From Drosophila miranda (lineage: Eukaryota; Arthropoda; Insecta; Diptera; Drosophilidae), in NCBI RefSeq assembly GCF_003369915.1, contig NC_046676.1, positions 11,328,001-11,392,000 of the forward strand: a stretch of 64,000 nt of DNA, given 5' to 3'. Position 1 is the stretch's first letter. Each line of letters begins with the position of its first letter. Both the position numbers and the translations under genes were made by a program. The notes beneath the pieces were generated by a model. That model was not told where the DNA came from. It ran no database searches and worked only from the letters and a program-made list of their open reading frames with translations. Of this stretch, positions 51,531 to 62,400 are shown piece by piece.

Positions 51531-51568
51531 CACTATGGTCCAGAAGTCGTTTTTTTTGGCATAAAGTC
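51531..51568 (+). repeat. Transib terminal inverted repeat, left
   Basis: CACTATGGTCCAGAAGTCG, then eight T, then GGCATAAAGTC. The first seven bases match the CACWATG Transib heptamer. Confidence 0.9.
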
Positions 51569-51918
51569 TAGTTTTAAAGCTAGAGCCTTGAAACTTTGCA
51601 CAATTATTTTGAGTATTTTTATAAAATTTCGGTTTTTTTTTGTTTTAGATTCGACCACGCCATCGAACCCCTTCCCCAGAGCACCTCAGATTTGTTTAAC
51701 ACAGAGCTCGAAATTAAAGCTAGAGCTTTTAAATTTTGTACATATACTTGTATACTTGTACTTGTTCTTGTTTTTTTTTTTGCATAAAGTCGGAAGTTTA
51801 AATTACATACTTCAAATTTATTACATTTTGTTGTTAAATCATTATATATAATATCTTATTTCAAATTATCTATTTTTATATATAAACTATGGAAATTTAG
51901 TACACACTAATTTTTTTC

Positions 51919-53428
51919 TTAAATGACCTCATCTTCTTCTTCTAGTTCTATGTCGTATATATTATAATCAGAATCAGAATCAGATTGCGAGTCATTTTCG
52001 TATTCACATGAATCTTTGCTTTCGGTAGACGGCAACTCCAGAAGGCTTAATACTTCTTTGGAAAGAGGCTTTTTCTTATTTTTCCTTTCCCTCTCCTTTA
52101 AACAGACACTCGATAGTAATGGATCCGAGGAATCTATCGCTCTATAAAAAATGTCAGTCATAGTATTTACCCGACTATTTTTTCTTGCATGTGATAATCT
52201 GTCTTTTTTGTACATTTTATTCCGTGCCTCTGAAGCATTTTCTCCTAAACATCCAAGTGGAACCAACGTCGAATTGTTTATTTGAAAACCGTGGACTAAT
52301 ACTTTATGAATCGTAGGGGACATTGGGTACCACGGATATGTTTGCTCCAAGCTTTGGGGTAAAGGTTTCTGAACTAAAATCTGTAATTTCCAATACTTTT
52401 GTCGGGGTGACCCCACATATTGGACAACATTGAGTAGATTTAGTTCCAGTTAATACGTTCAGCACTTTTCCATCTATAAGTGTCATATGCATTTCATAGG
52501 TAACTACTCTGTCAACATTCTCAACTAATTTATAAACAAAGGGTTTAAGAGTGTTAATTTGAAAATCTAAATCTTTTTTTTCTATAATTATGTGCGCAGT
52601 AGTTTCTTTTACTAGATCAATTTTTAGCGGTCTGCAAAATCTAATAGACTGCGGTGCTCTATTTGTCCAGATGTTCCGATGATAGGTGTCTGTAATTTGT
52701 ATGGGTATAACAGAAGTTACAAATAAAGAATGATCGGAAAGCTGACTGCCAGGTATTTCAGTTAAAAACTTCTGCTTGTATATACTATGACCCGTTGAGC
52801 CATCAAATCCGTAGCTGCAGATTAATTTGATTTCAGATGCATCCGGGAACTGCTTGAAAACATCGGACTGCAATTTAATTATTCGATGTGCTGTATGATC
52901 CAAAAGATTTTGTAATGGCACTCGAGCAGTAGTTTCCATTACTTCTATGCACTCTGGTCGGCACTGTAATTTAGCTTCCATTACTTTATTATAGCTAGGA
53001 TAAATGTCGCATATATGCCTTTTATTTAAAAGCCTAGTGTTTGTATACTGCTGTTAGTTGAGTGAATTTTCCAGGAGGTAAGCTAAAGCTTCATCTGGTG
53101 AAAGTGGAATGGGCTTTTGCAATTGAAGATGCTTTTTCGATTCAGTCGGGTATTCAGGTGCTCTAATTATTTTTGTTAGGACAAAAGCCACGTCGGTCTT
53201 GCGTTCTTTCTTAGCAGAAACTGCCGCAGCATGCATAAGAAGATTCGTGTTATTATTATTATCATTTGCAAGATCAGACGCCAGTTTCCTTTTTAATCTT
53301 GTCCCTGCATTTGTATAATGTAATGTTGGACGTCCCGTTTTCTTTGGTGTCTTACAATTTTCATCAACAGTAATTGTTATTTTAGAAGCCATCCATTTAG
53401 CATGGGTGGTCATAAACCGTTCCATCAT
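51919..53428 (-). pseudogene. Transib transposase, disrupted by one stop and one frameshift
   Basis: Three minus-strand pieces are visible. 53428-53054 is open and ends LLENSLN. A TAA at 53056-53054 interrupts it, but the same frame continues (CDIYPSYNKV, a family block) to 52304. The final piece, 52416-51919, is in another frame, so a single frameshift lies at about 52330-52400. Catalytic-type positions remain: the first Asp in SYGFDGSTGHS, the second in LIDGKVLNVLTGT just before the zinc-like CPICGVTP, and the Glu in GENASEARNK, equivalent to the RAG1 DDE triad. An acidic tail follows (LEEEDEV). About 515 residues are seen, shorter than a full transposase of some 650-700, so N-terminal sequence or a small 5' exon is missing or unrecognised. 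Confidence 0.8.
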
Positions 53429-54130
53429 TTTGTTGCACTTCAGAAGGTTTCTTTTAATGAAGGATTCAAAATTACTGATTTTTTTTATCTATTTCTCTTT
53501 TTTTTTCATTTTCCAAATGGTTGTTATTGATTTTACTGTAAATCCAATGTGAGACAGATTTTTTTTGTCGATTGTTGTTGCGCCAAATATCGATGAGATC
53601 GCTATGCAAAAACTCGAACTTTCCTGAATATTAACAAATTTAAAGAAAAGGGGCCAAAACGGGCCAAAGTTGTTACTTTCCAGTCAATTACAACATTTGT
53701 AGGTACAAACTCACATAGTTAGCTTTTCTCAGCAGAACTCAGTTCATTTGTATATTCTACGAAACACAGGGGACGCAGTTAAATTTTCTACAAAAATACA
53801 CATAAATTGGACATTGCACAACACTTAAATCTTGGGACTACACATAAAATAACTAAATACATTAGATACTACATACCTGTATCTTCATTTTCCATTTTTA
53901 GCCGAATTTATTTGAGCAAATTTACTCGATCGCCACTCGTAAAAATGTAAACAAGTAATTTGGCGCCAATTTTTTTCCCACAATCAGCTGATCGATTGTT
54001 CACTTTCAAAAGCTCGCCAAAATCTTCAGGGAAGCTAAATAATTTTTTTTTTTTCATTTTTAATATGTATGATGAATTTACTTTGAGAATTTGCAAGAAA
54101 AAACGTAATCCATTCACATAAAAATTTCGA

Positions 54131-54169
54131 CTTTATGCCAAAAAAAAAAACGAGTTCTGGACCATAGTG
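54131..54169 (-). repeat. Transib terminal inverted repeat, right
   Basis: Read inward from 54169: CACTATGGTCCAGAACTCG, then a longer T-run, then GGCATAAAGTC. It matches the left repeat except for one base and the T-run length. Confidence 0.9.
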
Positions 54170-54174
54170 CAATG
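54170..54174. other. Target site duplication, right copy (CAATG)
   Basis: CAATG directly follows the right terminal repeat and matches 51526-51530. Confidence 0.85.
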
Positions 54175-54295
54175 GGATAAAACTTTGTCGGCAGAGCTGA
54201 ATGTTCTATCTAGCTAGTAATATTCGACGGAAAATTAAAATTAACTTAAAATATTAAAATCGAGGCATCCACCGAACATAATGCAATTTTTTTCA
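54175..54295 (+). repeat. Dispersed promoter-proximal repeat, partial copy interrupted by Transib
   Basis: GGATAAAACTTTG, GTTCTATCTAGCTAGTAATATTCGACGGAA and AAAATCGAGG blocks follow the Transib right end in the order seen in the other copies. The copy begins mid-repeat exactly at the insertion site. Confidence 0.65.
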
Positions 54296-54499
54296 AAAAT
54301 TTTTACACACAGGCGCTTTTATGGGGCTTATATGAAAAAAGGGAAAATATTTTTTAAATGTACACATTTCCCCTTCAGGTGTCGCTTTTGGTAAATACTT
54401 ATAAAATGTAGTTATTTTGGATCAACTGTGTAGTTAGCGTGTAGTTACCATGTAAGGAAATTAATTTATTGGAAATTGTTGTTGACCTTTTTCGCTAAA

Positions 54500-54890
54500 A
54501 CCTTTTTTTTGTCAAAATCCAATTAAAGCAAGTATTTAAAATAAACCAGTCCAGTAGAAAATAGTTTCGTTAATTGGATAATATTATGTGGGCAGGGCTG
54601 GGGTTCTATCTAGCTAGTAATATTCGACGGAATATCAAAGACGAGGAATATGGTTTTCTACCCTTGACGGAGAACGATTAACCCATTAATATTCTACCGA
54701 ATCAAATAAACATTGAACAGTTGTAGCGCAGTTCAGGTGAGAGATATCGTGGTTCCCTTAAGTTTAGAGGAAGATGGCATGGATCTTCAAGAAGAATTTA
54801 CAATCGTTAATATTTTCCACCATTTACCTCAATTCGTTGAAGTGTTTAAATAGAGGGGGGTTCAGTGGGTTAAGCTCGATTTGTTACCGA
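54500..54890 (+). repeat. Dispersed promoter-proximal repeat copy with a TTAA-bounded unit
   Basis: AAAGCAAGTATTTAAAATAAACCAG, TAGAAAAT, GTGGGCAGGGCTG, CTAGCTAGTAATATTCGACGG and GACGAGGAATATG blocks are followed by a segment that starts TTAACCCATTAA (about 54678) and ends CAGTGGGTTAA (about 54875). The same composite is seen upstream of Ntmt. Confidence 0.65.
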
Positions 54891-54939
54891 TATACTGGAG
54901 GCTATATTGTTGTGAGGAACCAAAATTGAGGCAAAAACA

Positions 54940-55175
54940 ATCAAAGCAATCGCCGTAGCAGGAAAACAATTCAAGTATTTAAAACAAGGCAGCCAAGTAG
55001 AAAATTTATTCATTAATCGGATAAAAATAAGTGGGCAGGCATGAGGGTTCTATCTAGCTAGTTATATTCGACGGAATATTAAAAACGAGGAATATGTATA
55101 ATAGAATTTAAATTTTCGGTATATTTTGAAAGTGAGACGGTATATTTGTGAGGGTTGGACGGTATATTTTAAAGA
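54940..55175 (+). repeat. Dispersed promoter-proximal repeat, Lis-1 copy
   Basis: The block order is the same as upstream of lbk: CAAGTATTTAAAACAAG, GCCAAGTAGAAAAT, TTCATTAATCGGATAAAA, GTGGGCAGGC, TATCTAGCTAGTTATATTCGACGGAATAT and AAACGAGGAATATG. It then runs into the three CGGTATATTT boxes of the Lis-1 promoter. Confidence 0.75.
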
Positions 55176-55194
55176 CAAATCTGCGGTCACGCTG
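55117..55194 (+). promoter_or_regulatory. Lis-1: Lis-1 core promoter cassette (motif 6 x3, motif 1-like)
   Basis: CGGTATATTT occurs at 55117, 55138 and 55160, followed by CGGTCACGCTG at 55184-55194, one mismatch from motif 1. The arrangement parallels the lbk cassette but without the MITE or the DRE. The likely 5' UTR exon starts just downstream and may end at the donor TTGGT|GTAAGT (55295/55296). Confidence 0.6.
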
Positions 55195-55199
55195 AGCTC

Positions 55200-58100
55200 T
55201 AGTCCGCTGCTTAACAAACAATTGTCAAATAAAAGAAAAACAGATAAATAAAATCAAAATAAGTATAAATATAATATATGAATTACAAAATTGGTGTAAG
55301 TATTCGTTGCACATAATCAAAGCAAGAAGCTGAAGCGCCGCGATCAACCGCATACTCAAAACCCATTTCGCAACAGTGACGGTGTGTGTAATGAGCGACT
55401 GAGAAAAAATGAAAAAATTGTCATACGTACGACATTGGAAGTTTCAGTGTGTTAGTGTGTGCGTTGTGTGGCGAGATAAAAAATAAAGCCAGCATTTTAA
55501 AGCCATTGGTGATGCTTTTGATCGTAGAATGATGATGGATTTGTCCATTTTCGGTTTTGCATATTACCTTTTTGACTCTCATTGCTCCCTCTCCTCTATC
55601 CAAGATGGCCGTCGTAACAGTTTATATTTTCGTTTGTGTGTGTTGTTATTGTGTTTGTTATTGAAAAGAGACACAAAAGCAAAAGAAAGAGTTATGCAAA
55701 TTGGGCAAAATGTGTAAAACAGACACTAAAAAATAGATGAACGGTGCAAAAACTATGGAAAAAAAAAAAAAACAATTACATTTGGTACAACCATCAGAAA
55801 GTGATGACACATCGCTTCACGGCGCAGTGTGTGTATGTGTATTGAATTTTTGCGCATGTGTTGGAGAATGTGTCCTCCCCCTGGCCACACCAAGCGTTGA
55901 TCGATTTTTACCTATTCCCATCCCCGGAATAGCTGCAGCGCCAACGACCAACACTCAATTCCTTGCTCAATAGTTCTATGCACCAAAAGACAAACCAACA
56001 CCTTTACATAGGCGAAACGTTGAAAAATAACGCAAACCAGTTCTGCACATGCTGAAGAATCTAGTTTTATTTTCTTTTTCAGTTTTCCCGTTTTGGGTTT
56101 TTTCTTTGGCCATGGCCAGGGCATTCTCTTAGGTATTTTAGTTCTGTTAACGACGGCGGGCAGACCCGTTGCCATTGTAATTTCCCAGAATGTGCGAAAA
56201 GTACTGAGCCTGGGAACGAACTTGTCGAACTGTCCGGCTTCTGACACTGCAAAATTATTTAAACTTGAAAACTAACGGGTCATATGCCTCGCCTTATCTA
56301 TTTTCCTTTGCTCTCTATCTCATAAAGGCGTCTGCTTTCGGTACTCAACTTATCTAAATACCTCCTCACGAGCTTTTTCTAAGTACACAGTAGGTTTATA
56401 TATGTGTTACATGATTTGCCCAGTTACACCAAAATCTATTACTGTCCCTATTAAATCAAAGTTCATATCTGTTATCCCGTCTCATCGGTTTTTCGGCATT
56501 ATTTGCTTACTGCACTTGAAACAGTTTTTTGCACTGTAGCTGCATGTGCTTTGCGTGTGTGGGTTAATCAATGAAACACGCAAATACAAAAAAAAATTGC
56601 GCGAGAGCTAACAACAACAAACAACACATGCCAGAGCTGTAAAAGCAGAAGCAAGTGCAAGGTCTGCCGTAAGAAAGAGAACAGCAGCAATCAAGAGAGA
56701 AAGAGAGATTGCATCCTGTCAAAGTATGTGGTGTGCGGCAGCCCTGGTAATTTCGCATTGCCAACCATTGTCTGACATCACACGCCCACGCGCGGGATGT
56801 TTCACAGCTTCTGAGAGGTAGAAATCATTTAAATGCAAATATTAAATAGCTTGAGCAAGCACAAGTGTGAGAATCAAAGTTGGTTTCGGCTCTTTCCTAT
56901 TATTTGTGGTGCCCGGCACCCTTTTCTTCCTGCAACTTCTGTTTCTACTGTTGCAGCGTGTGACCCAAACGCCCCCGTATGTCCATTGTTTCTGCTGTGT
57001 GGCACCGTTTCTTTCAGAGCAGAGCAGAGGCCCACACACAGCCAGATACAGTTACAATGCGCATGCCAAAGTGGTGGAATGTTGGTTGCCACAACAGAAA
57101 TTGTGTTGACTCGGCTCGGCATTGGAAGAGCCCAGGAACCCTCACTACCCACGCGACCAGCCCACGCGCGTGACGTTGGCAGGGAGCGCTGTTGTTGATT
57201 TTTCATTGATTTTCATTTATATTTAGATGCGCAGTAGTTTGTCTGTTCTGTCCCAACAGAGAGCATCCATCCACCTACTCATATTTGTAAATGCCGTTCT
57301 TGCACAGCTGATAAGAGCCAAGAGTCTCGCTCGATTTGTGTCCCTTGGGTGAGTCACGTCACGGCCTGGCTGGTCCCATGTGCTGTTGTCAAATCCCACT
57401 CTGCCTGAAGTACGACTGTGTATTGATGTTCGTTGCTGAACCGAACTCGTTTGGTCACTTTTTGTTCGTAGTATGATAGTTCAAAAAAATCGTTAAATAT
57501 CATTCGGCCAAAAATAATTTGAGAACGTCATTTCCTAGTCTGCATGTATGTATGTATGTGCTTTGTGTTTGAGTGTGTGTAAGCTTGGACTTTGTGCTGC
57601 TTCTATTGCCTCTTTCGCATTCCGGTCCGGTCCGGTCCGGTCCCCTTATTTGCCTATAAGAAGTTGCTTGAACTGCCGTTAAGTCTGGCTAATTGGCTTT
57701 GTCAATGGCTGCTTTTCCGGAGGTTGGCAACGCGTGCGAATCGTACTGCACAATGGTCTATTGGTTATCTCTCGTGTACGCGATACCGATATGCGTTCGC
57801 TGCTTTGGCGAATGTCGCTTTATTGCGTGTTACCTGTGATTTGCTTTTGCTTTTTCCCCACCTTGAGAGGCAATTAAATGGTCTCGCAGCAGCAACAGAA
57901 ACGGCAATAAATGCTGCCTTGTCTAATTCCATTTGAATGCTTCGATTGTCGCGCGACCCTTGAACCCATTGCTGGTCGGTACACGTCAATTGCAGTGCTA
58001 CCAACTGAAGGCAGAATTCTTACTTTCTTTTTACAATTATTTATGTATTTTTTTGCTATAGAGCCCTGCTGAGACTCTCGTACAATGCGAGCTTTAATGG

Positions 58101-58452
58101 CAGTCGCCACTCAAAAATTTGTGCCAGAAACATAAACTGATCACGACGTTGATTATGATGATGATGATGCTCCGCTTTAGCTCTGTATAAAAAAAAACAA
58201 AATAATGACTAGACGAAAGATGAGCATAAGAAACAAACAGACCCAAATGCCTCTGCCCCTTTGGCTTTGGGCTCTGGCTCTTGCCGAAGTCCCAAAACGT
58301 AACGAAATGTAGGTGACTTGCCCTATATGAGAACTCAAACGAAACTCTTTAGCATTTTTGTCATTTAACTTTTGCGAAACTAATTTCCTGTTTCCAGTAT
58401 AGAAATACTTCATACATGTGCAAAACATATCATTTTTTTTTTTGCATTGCAG
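55200..58452 (+). other. Lis-1: Probable Lis-1 5' UTR exon and first intron
   Basis: The acceptor TTTTGCATTGCAG ends at 58452, 69 bp before the start codon, so the coding exon is preceded by an intron. The region holds only low-complexity ORFs and short repeats, such as four CCGGT units at 57621-57643 and TATG units near 57547. No other gene is recognised. Confidence 0.5.
57621..57643. repeat. (CCGGT)n pentanucleotide tract
   Basis: Four and a half perfect five-base units in the Lis-1 5' intron. Confidence 0.85.
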
Positions 58453-58521
58453 AACTGCACGAATTGAAAACGGAAAAAGCGACCAAAAAAGACCAGAAAA
58501 CTAGCCAAATCGGAAAACAGT

Positions 58522-60146
58522 ATGAAAATGGTGTTGTCGCAGCGGCAGCGCGAGGAGCTGTAAGTTAAGCCATCAACTATTTGCTTTATATTATTAATTC
58601 AATTTACTTTCGCGTCTCTTTCTAAACAGTAACCAAGCGATTGCCGATTATCTAGGCTCAAATGGCTACGGCGACTCACTTGAGACCTTTCGCAAGGAGG
58701 CCGATGTCAGCACAGAGGCAGAGAAGAAGTTTGGCGGTCTACTGGAGAAGAAGTGGACATCGGTCATACGGTTACAGAAGAAAGTAATGGAACTAGAGGC
58801 TAAGCTTACCGAAGCTGAGAAGGAGGTTATCGAGGGGGCGCCCACAAAGAACAAACGCACTCCCGGCGAATGGATACCTCGCCCACCAGAAAAGTACTCT
58901 CTGACTGGTCATCGAGCCAGCATAACGAGGGTAAGTGAAACATAAAAACCAAGGCGATGGAATCATATATGAAGGATGTTTGTTTGTTCCAGGTTATATT
59001 TCACCCAATTTTTGGCCTCATGGTTTCAGCATCGGAAGATGCCACCATTAAGATTTGGGATTTTGAAACTGGCGAGTATGAGCGTAGTCTAAAAGGACAT
59101 ACCGACTCTGTGCAGGACGTGGCATTCGATTCTCAGGGCAAGCTCTTGGGTACGTTAATATAGCATCGATCTGCTCTGAAAACGAATTAATGGATTCGGT
59201 TCTTCATTGGTTAAAGCTTCCTGCAGCGCTGACTTGTCCATTAAGTTGTGGGATTTCCAGCAGAGCTACGAATGTGTTAAAACAATGCATGGTCACGATC
59301 ACAATGTATCATCGGTGGCCTTTGTGCCCGCTGGCGACTATGTTCTGTCTGCTTCACGTGATCGAACCATCAAAATGTGGGAGGTGGCCACCGGGTAAGC
59401 TGCTAGTCCGAGACGATAGATGGATGCTAGTTTCTTACTGTTAATTTCGCTCTACAGATACTGCGTGAAGACATATACAGGCCATAGGGAGTGGGTACGA
59501 ATGGTGCGAGTGCACATTGAGGGCAGCATCTTTGCCACATGCTCAAATGATCACACAATACGTGTTTGGCTGACGAATTCAAAAGACTGCAAGGTAGAAA
59601 TTCTAGGGATCCTTTACAAGTGAAGGACTTTCAACAGATTTACATTTTCACAGGTTGAATTACGCGATCATGAGCACACCGTGGAGTGCATTGCCTGGGC
59701 TCCGGAAGCCGCCGCATCAGCAATAAACGAAGCAGCCGGAGCGGACAACAAGAAAGGTCACCACCAGGGCCCATTCCTTGCATCCGGTTCTCGAGATAAA
59801 ACTATACGCATTTGGGATGTGAGCGTCGGACTGTGCCTGCTCACGCTGAATGGCCATGACAATTGGGTGCGTGGCTTGGCATTCCATCCGGGTGGCAAGT
59901 ATTTGGTGTCGGCCAGTGATGACAAGACCATCAGGGTCTGGGACTTGCGGAACAAGCGATGCATGAAGACGCTCTACGCACATCAGCATTTCTGCACCTC
60001 CATAGGTTAGTGGAGAAAGTACTCCAATGCAATACTGTGCACACATTAAGTATACATTTTATTTCCTTGCAGATTTTCACAAGGCGCATCCGTACGTCAT
60101 CAGCGGCAGTGTGGATCAAACAGTTAAGGTCTGGGAGTGTCGTTAA
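58522..60146 (+). CDS. Lis-1: LIS1 / PAFAH1B1: dynein regulator
   Basis: Seven exons join in phase to give 411 aa: 58522-58559, 58630-58930, 58993-59149, 59217-59394, 59458-59593, 59654-60005 and 60073-60146. The start [13 protein letters not shown] matches the fly protein. Next come a LisH dimerisation motif (residues 7-39, [18 protein letters not shown]), a coiled coil (about 56-82) and seven WD40 repeats (about 106-409) forming a beta-propeller, ending [15 protein letters not shown]-like with the final VWECR. LIS1 binds the dynein motor domain with NudE and is needed for nuclear migration, oocyte determination and neuronal development. The usual WD signatures (e.g. [25 protein letters not shown]) are intact. 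AATAAA at 60206-60211 gives a short 3' UTR; longer forms are possible. Confidence 0.98.
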
Positions 60147-61580
60147 AGCAAAGTTAACTCAGCAAAACTTTTGCTTACTTCTCAATTTAAACATAAAGCT
60201 ATTATAATAAATCACACACCACACACACATACAAAAACAACAACAAAAACAGTCTCGGCCACCTCCAGCAAGTTTATTTTCTAGACGCTTTCAGTGTCAG
60301 CGTCCGTGAGCAAAATGAACATAGTGTATTTTAAACCCGAATGCAAAATCGCGAAAAGAATTATTTATTTAATTGTACGCCCTTCTAACTAACTATGTAA
60401 CTACCTACCTACTATATAAAAAGTACATATACGTTAATGCCTATGCATATACACCTACGATTAGGTTCCCAAGCAGCGGCTCGCTAAGCAAAACAGGCAC
60501 AAGCTGAAATTTACGTCTATACTTGAATGATGAATGGAAACGGAGTATTGGCAATTGTACAACCAAATATATTCATCTGAAAAATGTTCCAGTAGATAAA
60601 TATTGATTTTCCACCCACACACACAATCGGAAAGATTATATTGATGTTGTTGAAAGTGTTTAAAGGTTTGCTAATGAAGCATAGTAATGTTATGCGAAGA
60701 GAAGGAAAGTATTTCAACGATTTACGAAAACTTGGAATTTGAAATTGGAATTACTTGATTTATATACAATTTTTACCATAAATGAGGTAATTTTTACGAT
60801 AAAACTGATTGCTTTTTTTCACCGTATTCACTCTGCTCTGTTTTGAGTTCTTTTTTGCGAGAGAAGGATCTAACCAAAACAAAATTTATCAAAATGCTTA
60901 CATGTTTAAGTTGGCTTTAAGTTCAAAATATGATTTACGTTTACGGTTTACATAGTAGAAAAATGCTGCAAATTTATTTTAATAGTTTTTATAAGTGCAA
61001 AAGCAAATATATATATATATTAATATTATACTATACATATTTATTTGTGGAAAATTGAAAAATTCATATACAACCGTGCAAGAGAAACAAAAAGCAGAAA
61101 AAAAGAATACAACTATGGATATAAAAAAACGATATACTGGAATCAATAAAAACCTTGCTTCTTTAAGAAACCGAAACCCCAAACGAGTAGAAATTTGTAT
61201 ACCCTGTTCTTGAGCAGATTGTTCAGTGGACTATATTTGTACAGGGTACCACAACATACGAGCCCTCTCGACTATTTGTAGCCATTGATGTCAAATTTCG
61301 AAAGCATTTACTGCACTTGGCTAAATGAAATTATAAATGCACCTTATATACTATTATAAGACTAGAAGCGCACTCAAATCAAGACAATTCAATGCTTTTT
61401 TCTCACCAAAGCTGCTTTAAGATGATGCCCTCAGATGACAAACACAAATATACGAACGATCTATAGAAATCGCTTAATATATACCTATCTAAAATAATAC
61501 ATATAAATAAAACTGCAATTTTGTTTTAATAAACTAGATGTATTTCTTCGCACAGAAGTCCTTAGATTGGAGATATCTAA
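60147..61580. other. Lis-1 3' UTR and spacer to the convergent PRKRIP1-like gene
   Basis: AT-rich. AATAAA at 60206-60211 is the nearest signal for Lis-1. A (TA)n run lies near 61006-61020. No gene is recognised. Confidence 0.4.
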
Positions 61581-62333
61581 TCAGGTCTCGCTTTTCGCAG
61601 GGGCAGAAGCATCAAAGAGATCCGATGTCTCTGGTGGTTCAGGACCGTTGATTTCGGACTTTGGATCTGCCGTCTCTTTCTGCGAATCTGGGCTCTCTGG
61701 CTTTGGATCTACAGTATCTGGCTTCTGCTCAACATTTTCATCTTCCGACGCACTTCCACTTGACTCCGATTCCGGTTTTACTACGTCCGTCTTTTGTTCT
61801 CGTGGCTTTTTTGCGCGCTGTTTCTTCTTGAGCCTCTTTGCTCTTTTTTTGGCTGTACGCTCCTCTGCCAATCGTCGGTTGTCATCTATTTTCTGTTGGA
61901 ATGCGTCGTCTGCAGCCTCGCGAGCGCTTTGATGTTGTATAGTTTTTTGGCGGGCATATTCCTTCCTACGTAAATGCCGATAAACATGGAACTCCCCGGA
62001 TCCAGCTCCAGCACTGCTGCCCATTACGTTTCGCACAAATGTTGGCACCGACGCATTGTAGTCCCGTTCGCGACGTGCCTCTGGTATGATTACTGGCTTC
62101 TCCTGGGAATTAAAAACCAATGGTTAGTACGTATACTGAATCAATATTGTTGCACTCACAGGATGCTTCATCAGTTTTTCTAATTTTAGCCTCTGCAGAT
62201 CGGTGGCCGTTTTGACAAATGGTCGCAGTGGCCCTCCCTTGCCATCAGAATCGCTGTCCCCGGATCCAGCATCTTTCTTTTTCTTCTTCGGCTTGTTCTC
62301 CGTTTCTTTTACCAAATTTTTAATAAGCGACAT
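61581..62333 (-). CDS. PRKRIP1-family (DUF1168) nuclear protein
   Basis: Two exons (62333-62160, 62102-61581) join in phase to give 231 aa. The N-terminus is Lys-rich (KPKKKKKDAGSGDSDSD). The conserved family core follows: LRPFVKTATDLQRLKLEKLMKHP, then EKPVIIPEARRERDYNASVPTFVRNVMGSSAGAGSGEFHVYRHLRRKEYARQ. A coiled, basic region and a long acidic Ser/Pro/Glu tail follow, longer than in the human protein. PRKRIP1 binds double-stranded RNA, was described as an inhibitor of PKR, and sits in the catalytic spliceosome. A fly role in splicing is inferred. The ATG is the first after a short leader of about 30 bases from the motif 1-like box. Confidence 0.88.
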
Positions 62334-62360
62334 GCTTTGTTGTTTTTCAGACTTGACTGC

Positions 62361-62400
62361 CAGTGCGACCAGCTCTCAAAAATATTCCAAAACATACCGT
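62361..62400 (-). promoter_or_regulatory. Core promoter of the PRKRIP1-like gene (motif 6-like, motif 1-like)
   Basis: On the coding strand, GGTATGTTTT (about 62398-62389) and GGAATATTTTT (about 62391-62381) are followed by TGGTCGCACTG (62371-62361), one mismatch from motif 1, about 30 bases before the ATG. The layout matches those at lbk and Lis-1. Confidence 0.5.

Larger units (their letters stand above)
51531..54169 (-). mobile_element. Transib-superfamily DNA transposon (2639 bp)
   Basis: Terminal inverted repeats of about 38 bp begin CACTATGGTCCAGAA at both ends, continue with a T-run, then GGCATAAAGTC, and differ at one base plus the T-run length. They are flanked by a 5-bp CAATG duplication. 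CACWATG ends with 5-bp duplications are the signature of Transib, the superfamily related to RAG1 and the V(D)J recombination signals. The minus strand carries remains of a transposase with Transib/RAG1-type motifs. The 5' end of the element is therefore at 54169. Confidence 0.9.
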
